Of a stretch of 46,935 nt of DNA, positions 34,461-42,468 are shown piece by piece (the stretch's first letter is position 1; each line of letters starts with the position of its first letter). The DNA is from an uncultured Johnsonella sp. GTDB lineage: Bacteria; Bacillota; Clostridia; Lachnospirales; Lachnospiraceae. A program made the translations under genes and the position numbers. The notes under the pieces are model-generated. The model was not told the DNA's origin. It made no database searches and saw only the letters and a program-made list of their open reading frames with translations. The stretch spans positions 1-46,935 of the forward strand of contig CALBCM010000024.1 of the NCBI GenBank assembly GCA_937927235.1, read 5' to 3'.

Positions 34461-34910
34461 TTACTTTACCTCCACTAATTCTATTTCAGGCTTATAAAGC
34501 TCAAGCTTTTCCAGCAGGTATTTGTCTTGGTAGGAGCCTTTGATAATTCTGTAAAATTTATCATCAACCTTAATTATCGCTCCGTCCACCGCAGCCTCAG
34601 TATTTATATAAATATGGCTTGCATCGGTGTCTAGCTGTTTTGAAGCATTTTCTATAAATTTTATTGCAGCTTTTTGCCGGTCAACTACTATAGCTGAAGA
34701 CCTGTAATCACTTATAGTGGTTCCGGCTATAAGCAGGATGGCGATAAGAGCTATGATGATAAGCTCCCGGTACTTGGTTTCATTTTTATTTCTGTTGTAT
34801 TGTATAACCGCAAATATAAGCCCTATAAGGATTATAGCTGTAATAATTGCCTTGAGCCAGTCAAATATTTGTATGCGGCTTATAAGATAATCGTATGAAT
34901 AAAATTTCAT
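34461..34910 (-). CDS. DUF3290 membrane protein
   Basis: The product has 149 residues. It has a polar N-terminus with FYSYDYLISR, two membrane helices (about 18-38 and 48-66), then an outside or cytoplasmic domain with AAVDGAIIKVDDKFYRIIKG. This is DUF3290, which is normally encoded immediately before DUF421 as here. AAAGG lies 9 bases upstream of the ATG. Function unknown; a complex with the DUF421 protein is inferred from the recurrent pairing. Confidence 0.88.
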   Translation of the reverse strand: MKFYSYDYLISRIQIFDWLKAIITAIILIGLIFAVIQYNRNKNETKYRELIIIALIAILLIAGTTISDYRSSAIVVDRQKAAIKFIENASKQLDTDASHIYINTEAAVDGAIIKVDDKFYRIIKGSYQDKYLLEKLELYKPEIELVEVK

Positions 34911-34950
34911 AAATTTAAACCTTTCTTAATCCTGCGATAAATTTGTAAAT

Positions 34951-34979
34951 AATATAGCTTATTTACCGTAACTTTACAA
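34951..34979 (-). promoter_or_regulatory. Promoter of the DUF3290/DUF421 pair
   Basis: On the minus strand TTGTAA (34979-34974) and TATATT (34956-34951) are 17 bases apart, about 40 bases upstream of the DUF3290 start. Confidence 0.55.
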
Positions 34980-35149
34980 TATAATTATTAAAATATGAGC
35001 TACAGATTATGAGATGGAAATTAAGGCGGATTTATAGTAAAATCAGCATAGCCTTATAATAGCCTTATAGCTGAGAAAATCAGTATGAGCAGGACCCGGG
35101 ACAGGAAATGTTTTCAGGCTGCAATATAGATTGAAAGGAAGGGAGCAGG

Positions 35150-36268
35150 ATGGTAAAATTTAAACACGTGATATTGTTATTAATACTGGCGGTATTAATT
35201 ATTGTGTCCACTTACATAGGTGCCAGAATAAAAAGCATAATATCAATGGAAAAAAATACGGAGGTCAATAGTGTGAATAATATAAATAATGAAACGAAAA
35301 AGGCTGATTCGGAAGGGGAGCTTAAGACCATCTATCTTGCCGGTGGATGCTTTTGGGGACTTGAGGCTTATATGCAAAAAATAGATGGAGTTGCCGATGC
35401 GGTAAGCGGATATGCCAACGGGAATACCGAAAATCCCTCATATGAAGATTTGGTATATAGAGAAAGCGGACATGCAGAAACCGTGAAAGTAACTTATGAC
35501 CCTGAAAAGATAAGCCTTAAAAGTATAATGAAGTATTATCTTAGAGTGGTTGACCCTACAAGCTTTCATAAGCAGGGAAATGATATAGGCTCACAGTACA
35601 GGAGCGGAGTGTATTATATAGAGGAGGCAGATAGGGCTATAATACAGGAAGTCCTTGATAAAGAGCAGGAAAAATATAAAGATAAAATAGTGGTGGAAGT
35701 TTTGCCGCTGAAGCATTTTTATGATGCAGAGGAATATCATCAGGATTACCTTGAAAAGAATCCTAAAGGCTACTGCCATATAGATTTGAATAAGGCTGCC
35801 GAGCCTGTGATAGAGCCTGAAAGATATAAAAGACCAAGTAATGAAGAGCTTAAAAGCAGACTTACCGAGGTGCAGTATAAAGTGGCAGTTGAAAATAATA
35901 CTGAGCAGGCGTTTTCAAATGAATATTGGGACAGCTTTGAGCCGGGAATTTACGTGGATGTAACTTCAGGAGAGCCTTTATTTTCTTCAAAAAACAAATT
36001 TGTCTCAGGCTGCGGCTGGCCGAGCTTTTCAAAGCCCATAGCGGAGGATGTGGTAACCTATCGCGAGGACACCAGCTTCAATATGGTAAGGACTGAGGTC
36101 AGAAGCCGCAGTGCCGATATTCATTTAGGGCATGTGTTTAAAGACGGACCAAAAGAGCTTGGAGGCTTAAGGTATTGTATAAATTCTGCTTCAATAAGGT
36201 TTATCCCTTATGATAAAATGGAAACAGAGGGCTACGGATATTTAAAGTCTGTGGTTGATGCAAAATAG
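35150..36268 (+). CDS. msrAB: Membrane-anchored peptide-methionine sulfoxide reductase MsrA-MsrB fusion
   Basis: The product has 372 residues. It has an N-terminal membrane anchor (about 5-26), a polar linker, MsrA (about 58-215) and MsrB (about 235-365). MsrA reduces the S form and MsrB the R form of methionine sulfoxide in damaged proteins, here outside the membrane. MsrA has the catalytic LAGGCFWGLEAYM. MsrB has VTSGEPLFSSKNKF, SGCGWPSFSKP, HLGHVF and the catalytic Cys in GLRYCINSASIRF. The zinc CxxC pairs of some MsrB proteins are absent, as in many fusion forms. GGAAGGGAG precedes the ATG. An extracytoplasmic electron donor is needed and is not encoded beside it. Confidence 0.95.
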   Translation: MVKFKHVILLLILAVLIIVSTYIGARIKSIISMEKNTEVNSVNNINNETKKADSEGELKTIYLAGGCFWGLEAYMQKIDGVADAVSGYANGNTENPSYEDLVYRESGHAETVKVTYDPEKISLKSIMKYYLRVVDPTSFHKQGNDIGSQYRSGVYYIEEADRAIIQEVLDKEQEKYKDKIVVEVLPLKHFYDAEEYHQDYLEKNPKGYCHIDLNKAAEPVIEPERYKRPSNEELKSRLTEVQYKVAVENNTEQAFSNEYWDSFEPGIYVDVTSGEPLFSSKNKFVSGCGWPSFSKPIAEDVVTYREDTSFNMVRTEVRSRSADIHLGHVFKDGPKELGGLRYCINSASIRFIPYDKMETEGYGYLKSVVDAK

Positions 36269-36342
36269 TAGCTGATCAAAGCAAGGTACGGTCGTGCCGA
36301 TTGCCGATTGACAATTAAAATTAAAAATTAAGGGAGGATTTT

Positions 36343-36900
36343 ATGGCTTATATTAAAGAAAAAATAGAAGTATTGAACTACGCATCCGAGATACTTGCAA
36401 AATTAAAGAGCGGCATACTGCTTACAACAAAAGCGGGAAACAAAGTAAACTCTATGACTATAGCCTGGGGCAATCTAGGCATAGAGTGGAATAAGCCTAT
36501 ATTTATGGCTTATGTGAGAGAGCACAGGTTTACCAGGGAGCAGCTGGATAAAAATGCTGAATTTACGATAAATATACCTTATATAGACGGTAATAAGGCT
36601 TTGGATAAAAAAATCCTGTCCTTTTGCGGAACAAAATCAGGCAGAGAGGTTGATAAAGCTGAGGAACTGGGGCTCACTCTGGTAGAGGGCGAGGAGGTGT
36701 CGGTGCCTGCCGTGGCAGAGCTTCCGCTTACCCTTGAGTGCAAGGTAATCTATAAGCAGGCACAGGAGGCTGCTGCAATACCTGAGGAGATAAGAAGGCT
36801 TCAGTATCCTGAAAATGTAGACGGAAGCTTTTGCGGCTCAAATAAAGATTATCATACCGCTTATTACGGCGAAATAGTAGCCGCTTATATAATAAAATAA
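36343..36900 (+). CDS. Flavin reductase-like FMN-binding protein
   Basis: The product has 185 residues. It is a split-barrel flavin-binding fold of the flavin reductase/flavoredoxin group. SGILLTTKAGNKVNSMTIAW is the FMN phosphate-binding opening, and IFMAYVREHRFTREQLDKNA and FTINIPYID follow the family pattern. FCGTKSGREVDKAEELGLTL and LECKVIYKQ are also typical. It probably binds FMN and acts as a small redox protein; the physiological partner is unknown. GGGAGG precedes the ATG. The gene lies after msrAB but with a 74-base AT-rich gap, so co-transcription is possible rather than certain. Confidence 0.88.
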   Translation: MAYIKEKIEVLNYASEILAKLKSGILLTTKAGNKVNSMTIAWGNLGIEWNKPIFMAYVREHRFTREQLDKNAEFTINIPYIDGNKALDKKILSFCGTKSGREVDKAEELGLTLVEGEEVSVPAVAELPLTLECKVIYKQAQEAAAIPEEIRRLQYPENVDGSFCGSNKDYHTAYYGEIVAAYIIK

Positions 36901-36919
36901 ATTTGTTTATAAATTAAAC

Positions 36920-37020
36920 GAGGGGATGTTGCAAAATAGTAGAATTATATAATATACAGTATATGAATCAAGAGGTATTCAACTATATGTTGTAGAAATA
37001 CTGAATTTTGCACTCCCCTC
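36920..37020. repeat. MITE-like element or extended bidirectional terminator
   Basis: This 101-base segment is bounded by GAGGGGATGTTGCAAAAT on the left and ATTTTGCACTCCCCTC on the right, an inverted repeat of about 16 bases with a 2-base gap. The inside is AT rich with a smaller stem. It lies exactly between convergent genes and can act as a terminator (TTTTC follows). The ends resemble the hairpins at 31438 and 45213. No transposase is near. Confidence 0.55.
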
Positions 37021-37065
37021 TTTTCATTGTAATGAGATTATTTTACTGTGCATAAATTATTTTGT

Positions 37066-38196
37066 CTAATTTTTACCATACACTTTTTTTATATTATCAA
37101 GTTTTGCAGCCATTCCTCTCAACATAAGGTCAAGGATTGTGATTGCCACCATAGCCTCAACTACTACGACTGCACGGGGAACTATTACGGGGTCATGTCT
37201 GCCGCCTATTTCTATGACTACCTCATTGCCGTTTTTGTCAATAGTTTTTTGAGTCATTCCTATGGACGGAGTGGGTTTGATGGCGGTATTTATGATTAAA
37301 GCACTGCCGTCCGATATGCCCCCGAGGATTCCTCCGGCATTATTGCTCCTTTTTGAAATTTTAAAAACGGTATTTTCGGCATAGCTGGCATCGTAGCCTT
37401 TCTTTATAATATAAAATTCATCATTGTTTTTACTGCCGCTCATTCTGGATGAGGCAAAGCCTGCTCCGAACTCTACACCTTTAAATCCCCCTATGCTCAA
37501 TAAGGCTTTTGCAAGTTCAGCCTCCAGCTTATCGGCTACAGGCTCTCCGACTCCCGCTGGAAGACCTCTTACAAAGCAGCTTATTATGCCTCCGGCAGAA
37601 TCTTTATGAGCAATAAGCTCATCAATAAAATCGGCAGCAAGGTAGGCCGCCTGCATGTCAGGCATATATAAGGGGTTTAAAGCACAGTCTTCAAGATTGA
37701 GTTTTTTGGCATAAACAGGACCTATACTCTGTGTAAAAGCAGTTATTTCTATTTCAAGCTGTTTAAGCAGCTTGGCAGCTATTGCTCCTCCTATGACTCT
37801 GGCAGCGGTTTCTCTGCCTGAACTTCTGCCTCCTCCTCTGTAATCCCTGAAGCCGTATTTCATATCATAGGTATAATCGGCATGTCCCGGACGATAAACA
37901 TCGGCAAGCTCATCATAATCACTTGAATTTGGATTGGCGTTTTCTATAAGGACCATTATTGGAGCTCCGGTAGTAAGCCCGTTAAAGGTACCTGAATGTA
38001 TTTGGCATATATCAGCCTCGCTTCGCTGACTGGTATAAAGACCTTGTCCGGGCTTTCTCCTGTTAAGATAGGGCTGTATATCCGCTTCTGAAAGAGGCAG
38101 TCCGGCAGGGCAGCCGTCAATTACGGCACCTATGCTTTTCCCATGAGATTCTCCCCAGGTATGTACACGAAAGCTTTGTCCAAAGGTAGATGACAT
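37066..38196 (-). CDS. aroC: Chorismate synthase
   Basis: The product has 376 residues. The ATG at 38196 has GTGGAGG 7 bases upstream; an in-frame ATG at 38229 lies before that site. The enzyme converts EPSP to chorismate with reduced FMN, the last step of the shikimate pathway. Motifs are HTWGESHGKSIGAVIDGCPA, LNRRKPGQG, YRPGHADYTYDMKYGFRDYR with GGGRSSGRETAARVIGGAIA, and GGISDGSALI. It is full length and intact. No other aro gene is in the window, so it is a single-gene unit here. Confidence 0.97.
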   Translation of the reverse strand: MSSTFGQSFRVHTWGESHGKSIGAVIDGCPAGLPLSEADIQPYLNRRKPGQGLYTSQRSEADICQIHSGTFNGLTTGAPIMVLIENANPNSSDYDELADVYRPGHADYTYDMKYGFRDYRGGGRSSGRETAARVIGGAIAAKLLKQLEIEITAFTQSIGPVYAKKLNLEDCALNPLYMPDMQAAYLAADFIDELIAHKDSAGGIISCFVRGLPAGVGEPVADKLEAELAKALLSIGGFKGVEFGAGFASSRMSGSKNNDEFYIIKKGYDASYAENTVFKISKRSNNAGGILGGISDGSALIINTAIKPTPSIGMTQKTIDKNGNEVVIEIGGRHDPVIVPRAVVVVEAMVAITILDLMLRGMAAKLDNIKKVYGKN

Positions 38197-38664
38197 AATT
38201 ATACCTCCACAATAGAAAAATTTGTTCACTAAGTAATATTATTTGTATTTATCGTATTTATAGGGGCTGTTTATATCAATATTCAGCCTCTTTTTTATGT
38301 ATTATTATCATTTTATTATCGGCTTTCAGTAATTCATCCAAGGCTTTTAATGCCTTTACTATAGTAATAATTCAGAGGTGTGCATAAAGTGGACATCACA
38401 TCAAACAAGGCTAACTTTAAACGTAATAACTTTACATAGTAATAGCTCAGCCATATATCCTTGTGCAGCTTCCCCTTTATGTAATAGTCATATACTGCCA
38501 ATCGTTCAGTCTAAAGGGACAAGGTATACAGCGACTAACTCCGCTTACATAGTATAATTAAAGCCTGTCTTTGTCAAGAAAAAAAGAGAAGCCATGATTT
38601 AAGTAACTTCCCTTACAGTAGTCAAGATTTACTAAACGTAATTTGTATTAAGTGATTGAAATGT
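38197..38664. other. Degenerate intergenic region with possible coding remnants
   Basis: The gap between aroC and hicA exceeds 600 bases with its hairpin and promoter. On the minus strand a 58-codon open frame (38334-38510) without a good start contains VYDYYIKGKLHKDIWLSYYY. In another minus frame, about 38276-38367 reads VKALKALDELLKADNKMI and then a stop. These resemble frameshifted remains of one gene but I cannot name a family. No ribosome binding site supports either. Confidence 0.25.
38387..38401 (+). repeat. Left copy of an inverted repeat flanking hicAB
   Basis: AAGTGGACATCACAT here matches the reverse complement of 39797-39811 at 14 of 15 bases. The two copies enclose the hicAB locus (about 1.4 kb). 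Confidence 0.5.
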
Positions 38665-38737
38665 AAAAAAGGCAGCAGCTCAAACTAAATAACAAATCGT
38701 TATCAAGCTGGGGAGAGGGGGGTGGCTGTCTTTTTTG
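38665..38737 (+). terminator. Terminator-like long hairpin upstream of hicA
   Basis: AAAAAAGGCAGC (38665-38676) pairs with GGCTGTCTTTTTT, with nested AGCT..AGCT and ATAAC..GTTAT pairs inside and a T run after it. It would shield hicAB from upstream transcription. Confidence 0.5.
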
Positions 38738-38771
38738 TTATAAAAATCTCCTGAATGTCACATAAAAAGCA

Positions 38772-38800
38772 TTGACAAATACGCATTTAATGTGTATTAT
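38772..38800 (+). promoter_or_regulatory. hicAB promoter with operator palindrome
   Basis: TTGACA (38772-38777) and TATTAT (38795-38800) are 17 bases apart. AATACGCA (38778-38785) and TGTGTATT (38791-38798) form a near-perfect palindrome filling the spacer. That is where a HicB ribbon-helix-helix repressor would bind for autoregulation. Confidence 0.8.
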
Positions 38801-38820
38801 AAATTGTGAGGAGATAAGAA

Positions 38821-38997
38821 ATAAAGCGACGAGATTTAATAAAAAAGCTTGAAAAAGCAGGTTTTCGTCTGAAGCGACATGGAAATGAACATGACGTATA
38901 CGAAAGGGCTATTGACGAGCTAGAAACGATACCCAGACACCGTGAAATAAACGAGAATACTGCAAGGAGCATATTAAGAAAATGGAGTATTGAGTAG
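38821..38997 (+). CDS. hicA: HicA-type mRNA interferase toxin with ATA in the start position
   Basis: The frame codes 58 residues, xKRRDLIKKLEKAGF then RLKRHGNEHDVYERA, ending TARSILRKWSIE. This is the HicA double-stranded-RNA-binding-like fold, with the catalytic His in the RHGNEHDVY segment (His24) and the IPRHREIN motif. The usual first Met codon is ATA (38821-38823), with AGGAGA 6 bases upstream in the ideal position. A stop (TAA at 38815) lies just upstream in frame and there is no ATG, GTG or TTG further in. Either ATA initiates weakly or the toxin is silenced by a point change. Everything else is intact, including promoter, operator and the downstream hicB. Confidence 0.8.
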   Translation: MKRRDLIKKLEKAGFRLKRHGNEHDVYERAIDELETIPRHREINENTARSILRKWSIE

Positions 38998-39047
38998 ATA
39001 CCTCCGAAAATCTCAGAGTTTTGTAATAAAAATAATAGGAGGAAGAA

Positions 39048-39479
39048 ATGAAAGTTGTATACCCGGCACTAATAGAAAAATCAAACGACATCTTTTTGGT
39101 GTTTGTTCCTGACCTGATGATTTACACAGAAGGTTCAGATTTAAATAAAGCTATTGAAATGGCAAGGGACTCTATCAGCGTAAAATGTATAAGCTTAGAG
39201 GATAACGGGATTGGCATTCCTGAGCCATCTAGCTATGATAAGGCTGTATCAATAGCGAAAGAAATACACGAGGGAGAGAAATTTGACTATACTCACGGTT
39301 TAGTTACAATCGTGGATTCTGATTTAACAACTTATAGAAAAAATATTGATAAAAAAATGGTTAGAAAAAACTTAACAATTCCGAGTTGGATGAATGCAGA
39401 AGCAGAGAGATTAAAACTAAATGTGTCCAGAGTTTTGCAGGAAGCTCTCAAAGAAAAATTTGAGATACTAAATAAATAA
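39048..39479 (+). CDS. hicB: HicB-family antitoxin
   Basis: The product has 143 residues. The N-terminal half is the HicB partial RNase H fold (YPALIEKSNDIFLVFVPDLM, the acidic surface typical of antitoxins, then GSDLNKAIEMARDSISVK). A C-terminal ribbon-helix-helix DNA-binding segment follows (about 105-140, VRKNLTIPSWMNAEAERLKL then VSRVLQEALKE). It should neutralise HicA and repress the operon at the palindrome at 38778. AGGAGG lies 7 bases upstream of the ATG, and the gap to hicA is 50 bases. The gene is intact, unlike hicA's start. Confidence 0.92.
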   Translation: MKVVYPALIEKSNDIFLVFVPDLMIYTEGSDLNKAIEMARDSISVKCISLEDNGIGIPEPSSYDKAVSIAKEIHEGEKFDYTHGLVTIVDSDLTTYRKNIDKKMVRKNLTIPSWMNAEAERLKLNVSRVLQEALKEKFEILNK

Positions 39480-39625
39480 AGGAAAGGTAAAACATCTCTC
39501 TTTGTTCGTCCTTTGTTCAGCATATCACACCATTAGAGTGATTTTAAAGCTATTTAAGACACTTTTAATAATTAAACCGTATTTTTTTTATAATGCTTGT
39601 ATTCGCTATTTTAAGTTTTTTCAAT

Positions 39626-39666
39626 AAAAAATAGTCGCCCGTCTGGAAAACTAGCGACTATTTTTA
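39626..39666. terminator. Rho-independent terminator of hicAB
   Basis: AAAAATAGTCGC pairs perfectly with GCGACTATTTTT across a 15-base loop. Confidence 0.9.
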
Positions 39667-39796
39667 TAAATGTATAGTTTCTGGGAGGTAGTCCATGTGC
39701 CTACCGTTTGTATTGTTAAGTATATAATATAGTATTTCGTAAAAAATATCAATATGAATATTTGTTCTATACTTGATAAGATGCAGCCTATACTTT

Positions 39797-39811
39797 ATGT
39801 GGTGTCCACTT
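39797..39811 (-). repeat. Right copy of an inverted repeat flanking hicAB
   Basis: ATGTGGTGTCCACTT is the inverted partner of 38387-38401 (14 of 15 bases). No transposase or target duplication is visible. Confidence 0.5.
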
Positions 39812-39987
39812 AGCGAAACGAAACACTATAATAGGCTCAAAATAAGAACCCTTTCATCAATGACTAGCGTACTGGATAAGCATATAATGCCTTACTTTAG
39901 TGATATACCGCTTAATAAAATACCCCCTGCAACCGTTAGGAGCTAGCAAAACAATATTGAATCTGAATTGTTCACAGACTATAAAAA

Positions 39988-41046
39988 TTATACCTTCATT
40001 ATGACACAGCTGTTGGGCTGGTTGACTTTAATGCCGTTTGAACTCATTATTAAAAGAGAGTTTTCATAGTCAACGGTGAAAAAAGTAATAGTTCCGCTTT
40101 CGTGATTTATAGAAGCTATATGCCTGTCATCAGGGAATACGGCAATATCCTTAGGGTATTCACCGCTGATAGGCAGACAGAATCTAGGCTCAAGAAGCCC
40201 TGACTGAGAATCTCTTTTATAAAGACTTACAGAGTTTTCACCGGCATTTGCACAGAAAAGAAAATTATTGTCACTGGTAAATTTAATGCAGGTAGCTGCG
40301 GTTCTTTCATGGGAATGCTTGCCGTTTGAAGAAGATATGGTTTGTATTTTTTCTATGTCGGGGGCACGCTTGCCGCTTTCATAGCTGTAGCTGAAGACAT
40401 CTATCACATTTTTCTGCTCATACATTAAATAAAGGAATCTGCCGTCCTTAGAGAAGCGAAAGGTTCTGGGAGCGGAATTTATGTCACAGGGCAGTATATC
40501 CGCAAGTGCAAGTTTGCCGTTGGCATGTGAAAACTTATAGATTTTTACATGGTCAAGACCCAAGTCGGCAGCCAGGACAAAATTGCCGTCAGGGGTTATT
40601 TTGGTACAGCTGACATGCGGTCTGAAATTTCTTTCGGTAATTGAGCCAAGTCCGTGATGGTAAACTCCATCGGCTATATGACCTACGGAGCCGTCGGGAT
40701 TCAGTGTCATTACAGTTATCTTACCGTCATGATAGCCTGATACAAAGAGAAATTTATTATTGTGATCTATTGAAAGATGACACCCCCTCATTCCCCTGAT
40801 ATTGGCTGAGTTAAGGCGTGTGATAGCTCCGTTTTCAAGGATACGAAAAGCTACAACTCCCTCATCAGCTATTGAATAGAGAGTTTTTCTGTCGTGAGAA
40901 ACTATTACATAGGATGAGTTGTCTACATCTATTTCACACCTTTTTTTAAAAAATCCCTTTTGAATATCAACATCGTATACTGTGATACCCTTTGCTTCAC
41001 CGGTGTAGGAATAGGAGCCTGCATAAGCCATATATTTTTTAGCCAT
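39988..41046 (-). CDS. Lactonase-family seven-bladed beta-propeller (YbhE/Pgl type)
   Basis: The product has 352 residues. The ATG at 41046 has GGAGG 5 bases upstream; a TTG at 41058 overlaps that site and is rejected. It has the repeating beta-propeller pattern of the 6-phosphogluconolactonase/lactonase family: YAGSYSYTGEAKGITVYDVD, FVSGYHDGKITVMTLNPDGS, NFRPHVSCTKITPDGNFVLA, PRTFRFSKDGRFLYLMYEQ and NFLFCANAGENSVSLYKRD. It is cytoplasmic, as no signal peptide is present. Hydrolysis of 6-phosphogluconolactone or another sugar lactone is the family role, but many members are uncharacterised. It has its own promoter. Confidence 0.88.
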   Translation of the reverse strand: MAKKYMAYAGSYSYTGEAKGITVYDVDIQKGFFKKRCEIDVDNSSYVIVSHDRKTLYSIADEGVVAFRILENGAITRLNSANIRGMRGCHLSIDHNNKFLFVSGYHDGKITVMTLNPDGSVGHIADGVYHHGLGSITERNFRPHVSCTKITPDGNFVLAADLGLDHVKIYKFSHANGKLALADILPCDINSAPRTFRFSKDGRFLYLMYEQKNVIDVFSYSYESGKRAPDIEKIQTISSSNGKHSHERTAATCIKFTSDNNFLFCANAGENSVSLYKRDSQSGLLEPRFCLPISGEYPKDIAVFPDDRHIASINHESGTITFFTVDYENSLLIMSSNGIKVNQPNSCVIMKV

Positions 41047-41077
41047 TTTATCCTCCAAAGAAATTTTGTTAAAAATC

Positions 41078-41105
41078 TTTATATAATCAACCTTTATGCT
41101 GTAAA
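41078..41105 (-). promoter_or_regulatory. Promoter of the lactonase-family gene
   Basis: On the minus strand TTTACA (41105-41100) and TATAAA (41083-41078) are 16 bases apart, about 30 bases upstream of the ATG. Confidence 0.6.
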
Positions 41106-41277
41106 AAGCAAACCAAGCAAATTAATTCAGCACAAGTATAACATAAATAAATTAAAAAAGCTATTGACAGCAGGTTTTAAACTTGCATAATTATATAGGT
41201 TATTGCAATAAAGAAAATGCCTGAATATCACAGTTAATCAAAACCTTTATCAATGCTTGCACAATTTGTTAAATTGG

Positions 41278-41306
41278 TTACATTAATTATGAATTTATGG
41301 TATCAT
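41278..41306 (+). promoter_or_regulatory. Promoter of the potABCD operon
   Basis: TTACAT (41278-41283) and TATCAT (41301-41306) have a 17-base spacer, about 85 bases before the potA start. Confidence 0.55.
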
Positions 41307-41340
41307 GTGCAATAAACGATGGGTATAAAGTTTTGCACTC

Positions 41341-41368
41341 AAGGCAAGAGCACCGCCTTAGTTTTTTT
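41341..41368 (+). terminator. Leader hairpin with T run, possible attenuator of potABCD
   Basis: AAGGC (41341-41345) and GCCTT (41355-41359) are followed by AGTTTTTTT inside the potA leader, between promoter and ribosome binding site. The stem is short (5 bases), so strength is uncertain. Confidence 0.45.
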
Positions 41369-41391
41369 AATGAATGAGAGGAGATTGTTTT

Positions 41392-42468
41392 ATGGGCAAG
41401 CCGCTTATCGACCTGGTACATATCGATAAAAGTTTCGATGGTGAGATGGTAATAGACGATTTGAATTTAAGCATACCGGAAAATGCTTTTTTAACTCTTT
41501 TGGGACCATCAGGTTGCGGAAAAACAACCACTTTACGTATAATAGGCGGTTTTGAAAGAGCCGACAAGGGTAAGGTGATTTTTGACGGAGTGGATATATC
41601 AGATGTCCCTCCTAATAAGAGAAATCTTAATACAGTATTTCAGAAGTATGCCTTATTTCCGCATATGAGTATAGCTGAAAATATAGCTTTTGGGCTGAAA
41701 ATAAAAAATAAATCAAAGTCCTATATAGCTGATAAGGTCAAGTATGCGCTGAAGCTGGTAAATCTTGACGGCTATGGGAACAGAGATGTTGACTCTCTTT
41801 CAGGAGGGCAGCAGCAGCGCATAGCGATAGCGAGAGCAATAGTGAATGAGCCTAAGGTTCTGCTTCTGGATGAGCCACTTGGTGCGCTTGATTTAAAGCT
41901 CAGACAGGATATGCAGTATGAGCTTATCAGACTTAAAAATGAGCTTGGCATCACCTTTGTTTATGTAACCCACGATCAGGAAGAAGCTCTTACCATGTCT
42001 GATACAATAGTCGTGATGAATCAAGGATATATACAGCAGATGGGGACTCCCGAGCAGATATATAATGAGCCGAACTGTGCCTTTGTAGCCGATTTTATAG
42101 GTGAGTCCAACATAATCCCGGCAATTATGCTGAAGGATGAGCTTGTTGAGATTTTTGGAGCGAAGTTTGCCTGTGTAGACAAGGGCTTCGGCATCAGTAA
42201 GCCGGTAGATGCGGTAATCAGACCGGAGGATATAGACTTGGTTGAACCTGAAAGAGGAAATTTAGTGGGGGTAGTAACTCATGTGATATTTAAAGGGGTG
42301 CACTATGAGATGGAGGTTACTACACCTGACGGCTATGAGTGGCTTGTACATTCCACGGACCTTTCGCCGGTGGGAAAGGAAGTAGGGATAATAGTTGACC
42401 CCTTTGATATACAGATAATGAATAAGCCAGTTTCAGAGGATGAGGAGGCGATAGGAGTAAATGAATAA
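41392..42468 (+). CDS. potA: Spermidine/putrescine ABC transporter ATPase
   Basis: The product has 358 residues from the ATG at 41392. AGAGGAG lies about 9 bases upstream and overlaps the in-frame ATG at 41374, which is rejected. It shows Walker A GPSGCGKTT, Q-loop VFQKYALFPHM, signature LSGGQQQRIAIARAI, Walker B VLLLDEPLGALD and H-loop VTHDQEEALTMS. The C-terminal TOBE-type regulatory region (about 240-345) includes AVIRPEDIDL. It energises polyamine import with the PotB, PotC and PotD proteins that follow. It overlaps potB by 8 bases. Confidence 0.95.
   Translation: MGKPLIDLVHIDKSFDGEMVIDDLNLSIPENAFLTLLGPSGCGKTTTLRIIGGFERADKGKVIFDGVDISDVPPNKRNLNTVFQKYALFPHMSIAENIAFGLKIKNKSKSYIADKVKYALKLVNLDGYGNRDVDSLSGGQQQRIAIARAIVNEPKVLLLDEPLGALDLKLRQDMQYELIRLKNELGITFVYVTHDQEEALTMSDTIVVMNQGYIQQMGTPEQIYNEPNCAFVADFIGESNIIPAIMLKDELVEIFGAKFACVDKGFGISKPVDAVIRPEDIDLVEPERGNLVGVVTHVIFKGVHYEMEVTTPDGYEWLVHSTDLSPVGKEVGIIVDPFDIQIMNKPVSEDEEAIGVNE

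Larger units (their letters stand above)
39480..39987. other. Intergenic region after hicB
   Basis: This roughly 500-base gap holds the terminator at 39626, the right copy of the hicAB-flanking inverted repeat, and a small inverted repeat ATCAC..GTGAT near 39526. I see no open frame with a ribosome binding site, and no RNA gene. Confidence 0.5.
41047..41391. other. Intergenic region between lactonase and potA
   Basis: This roughly 345-base gap between divergent genes holds the lactonase promoter, the pot promoter and a leader hairpin, each listed separately. Nothing else is evident. Confidence 0.6.

Noticed and set aside
36920..37020. Complete insertion sequence
   Set aside because: At 101 bases it has no coding capacity, and no transposase gene is in the window; MITE-like or terminator is the most that can be said.
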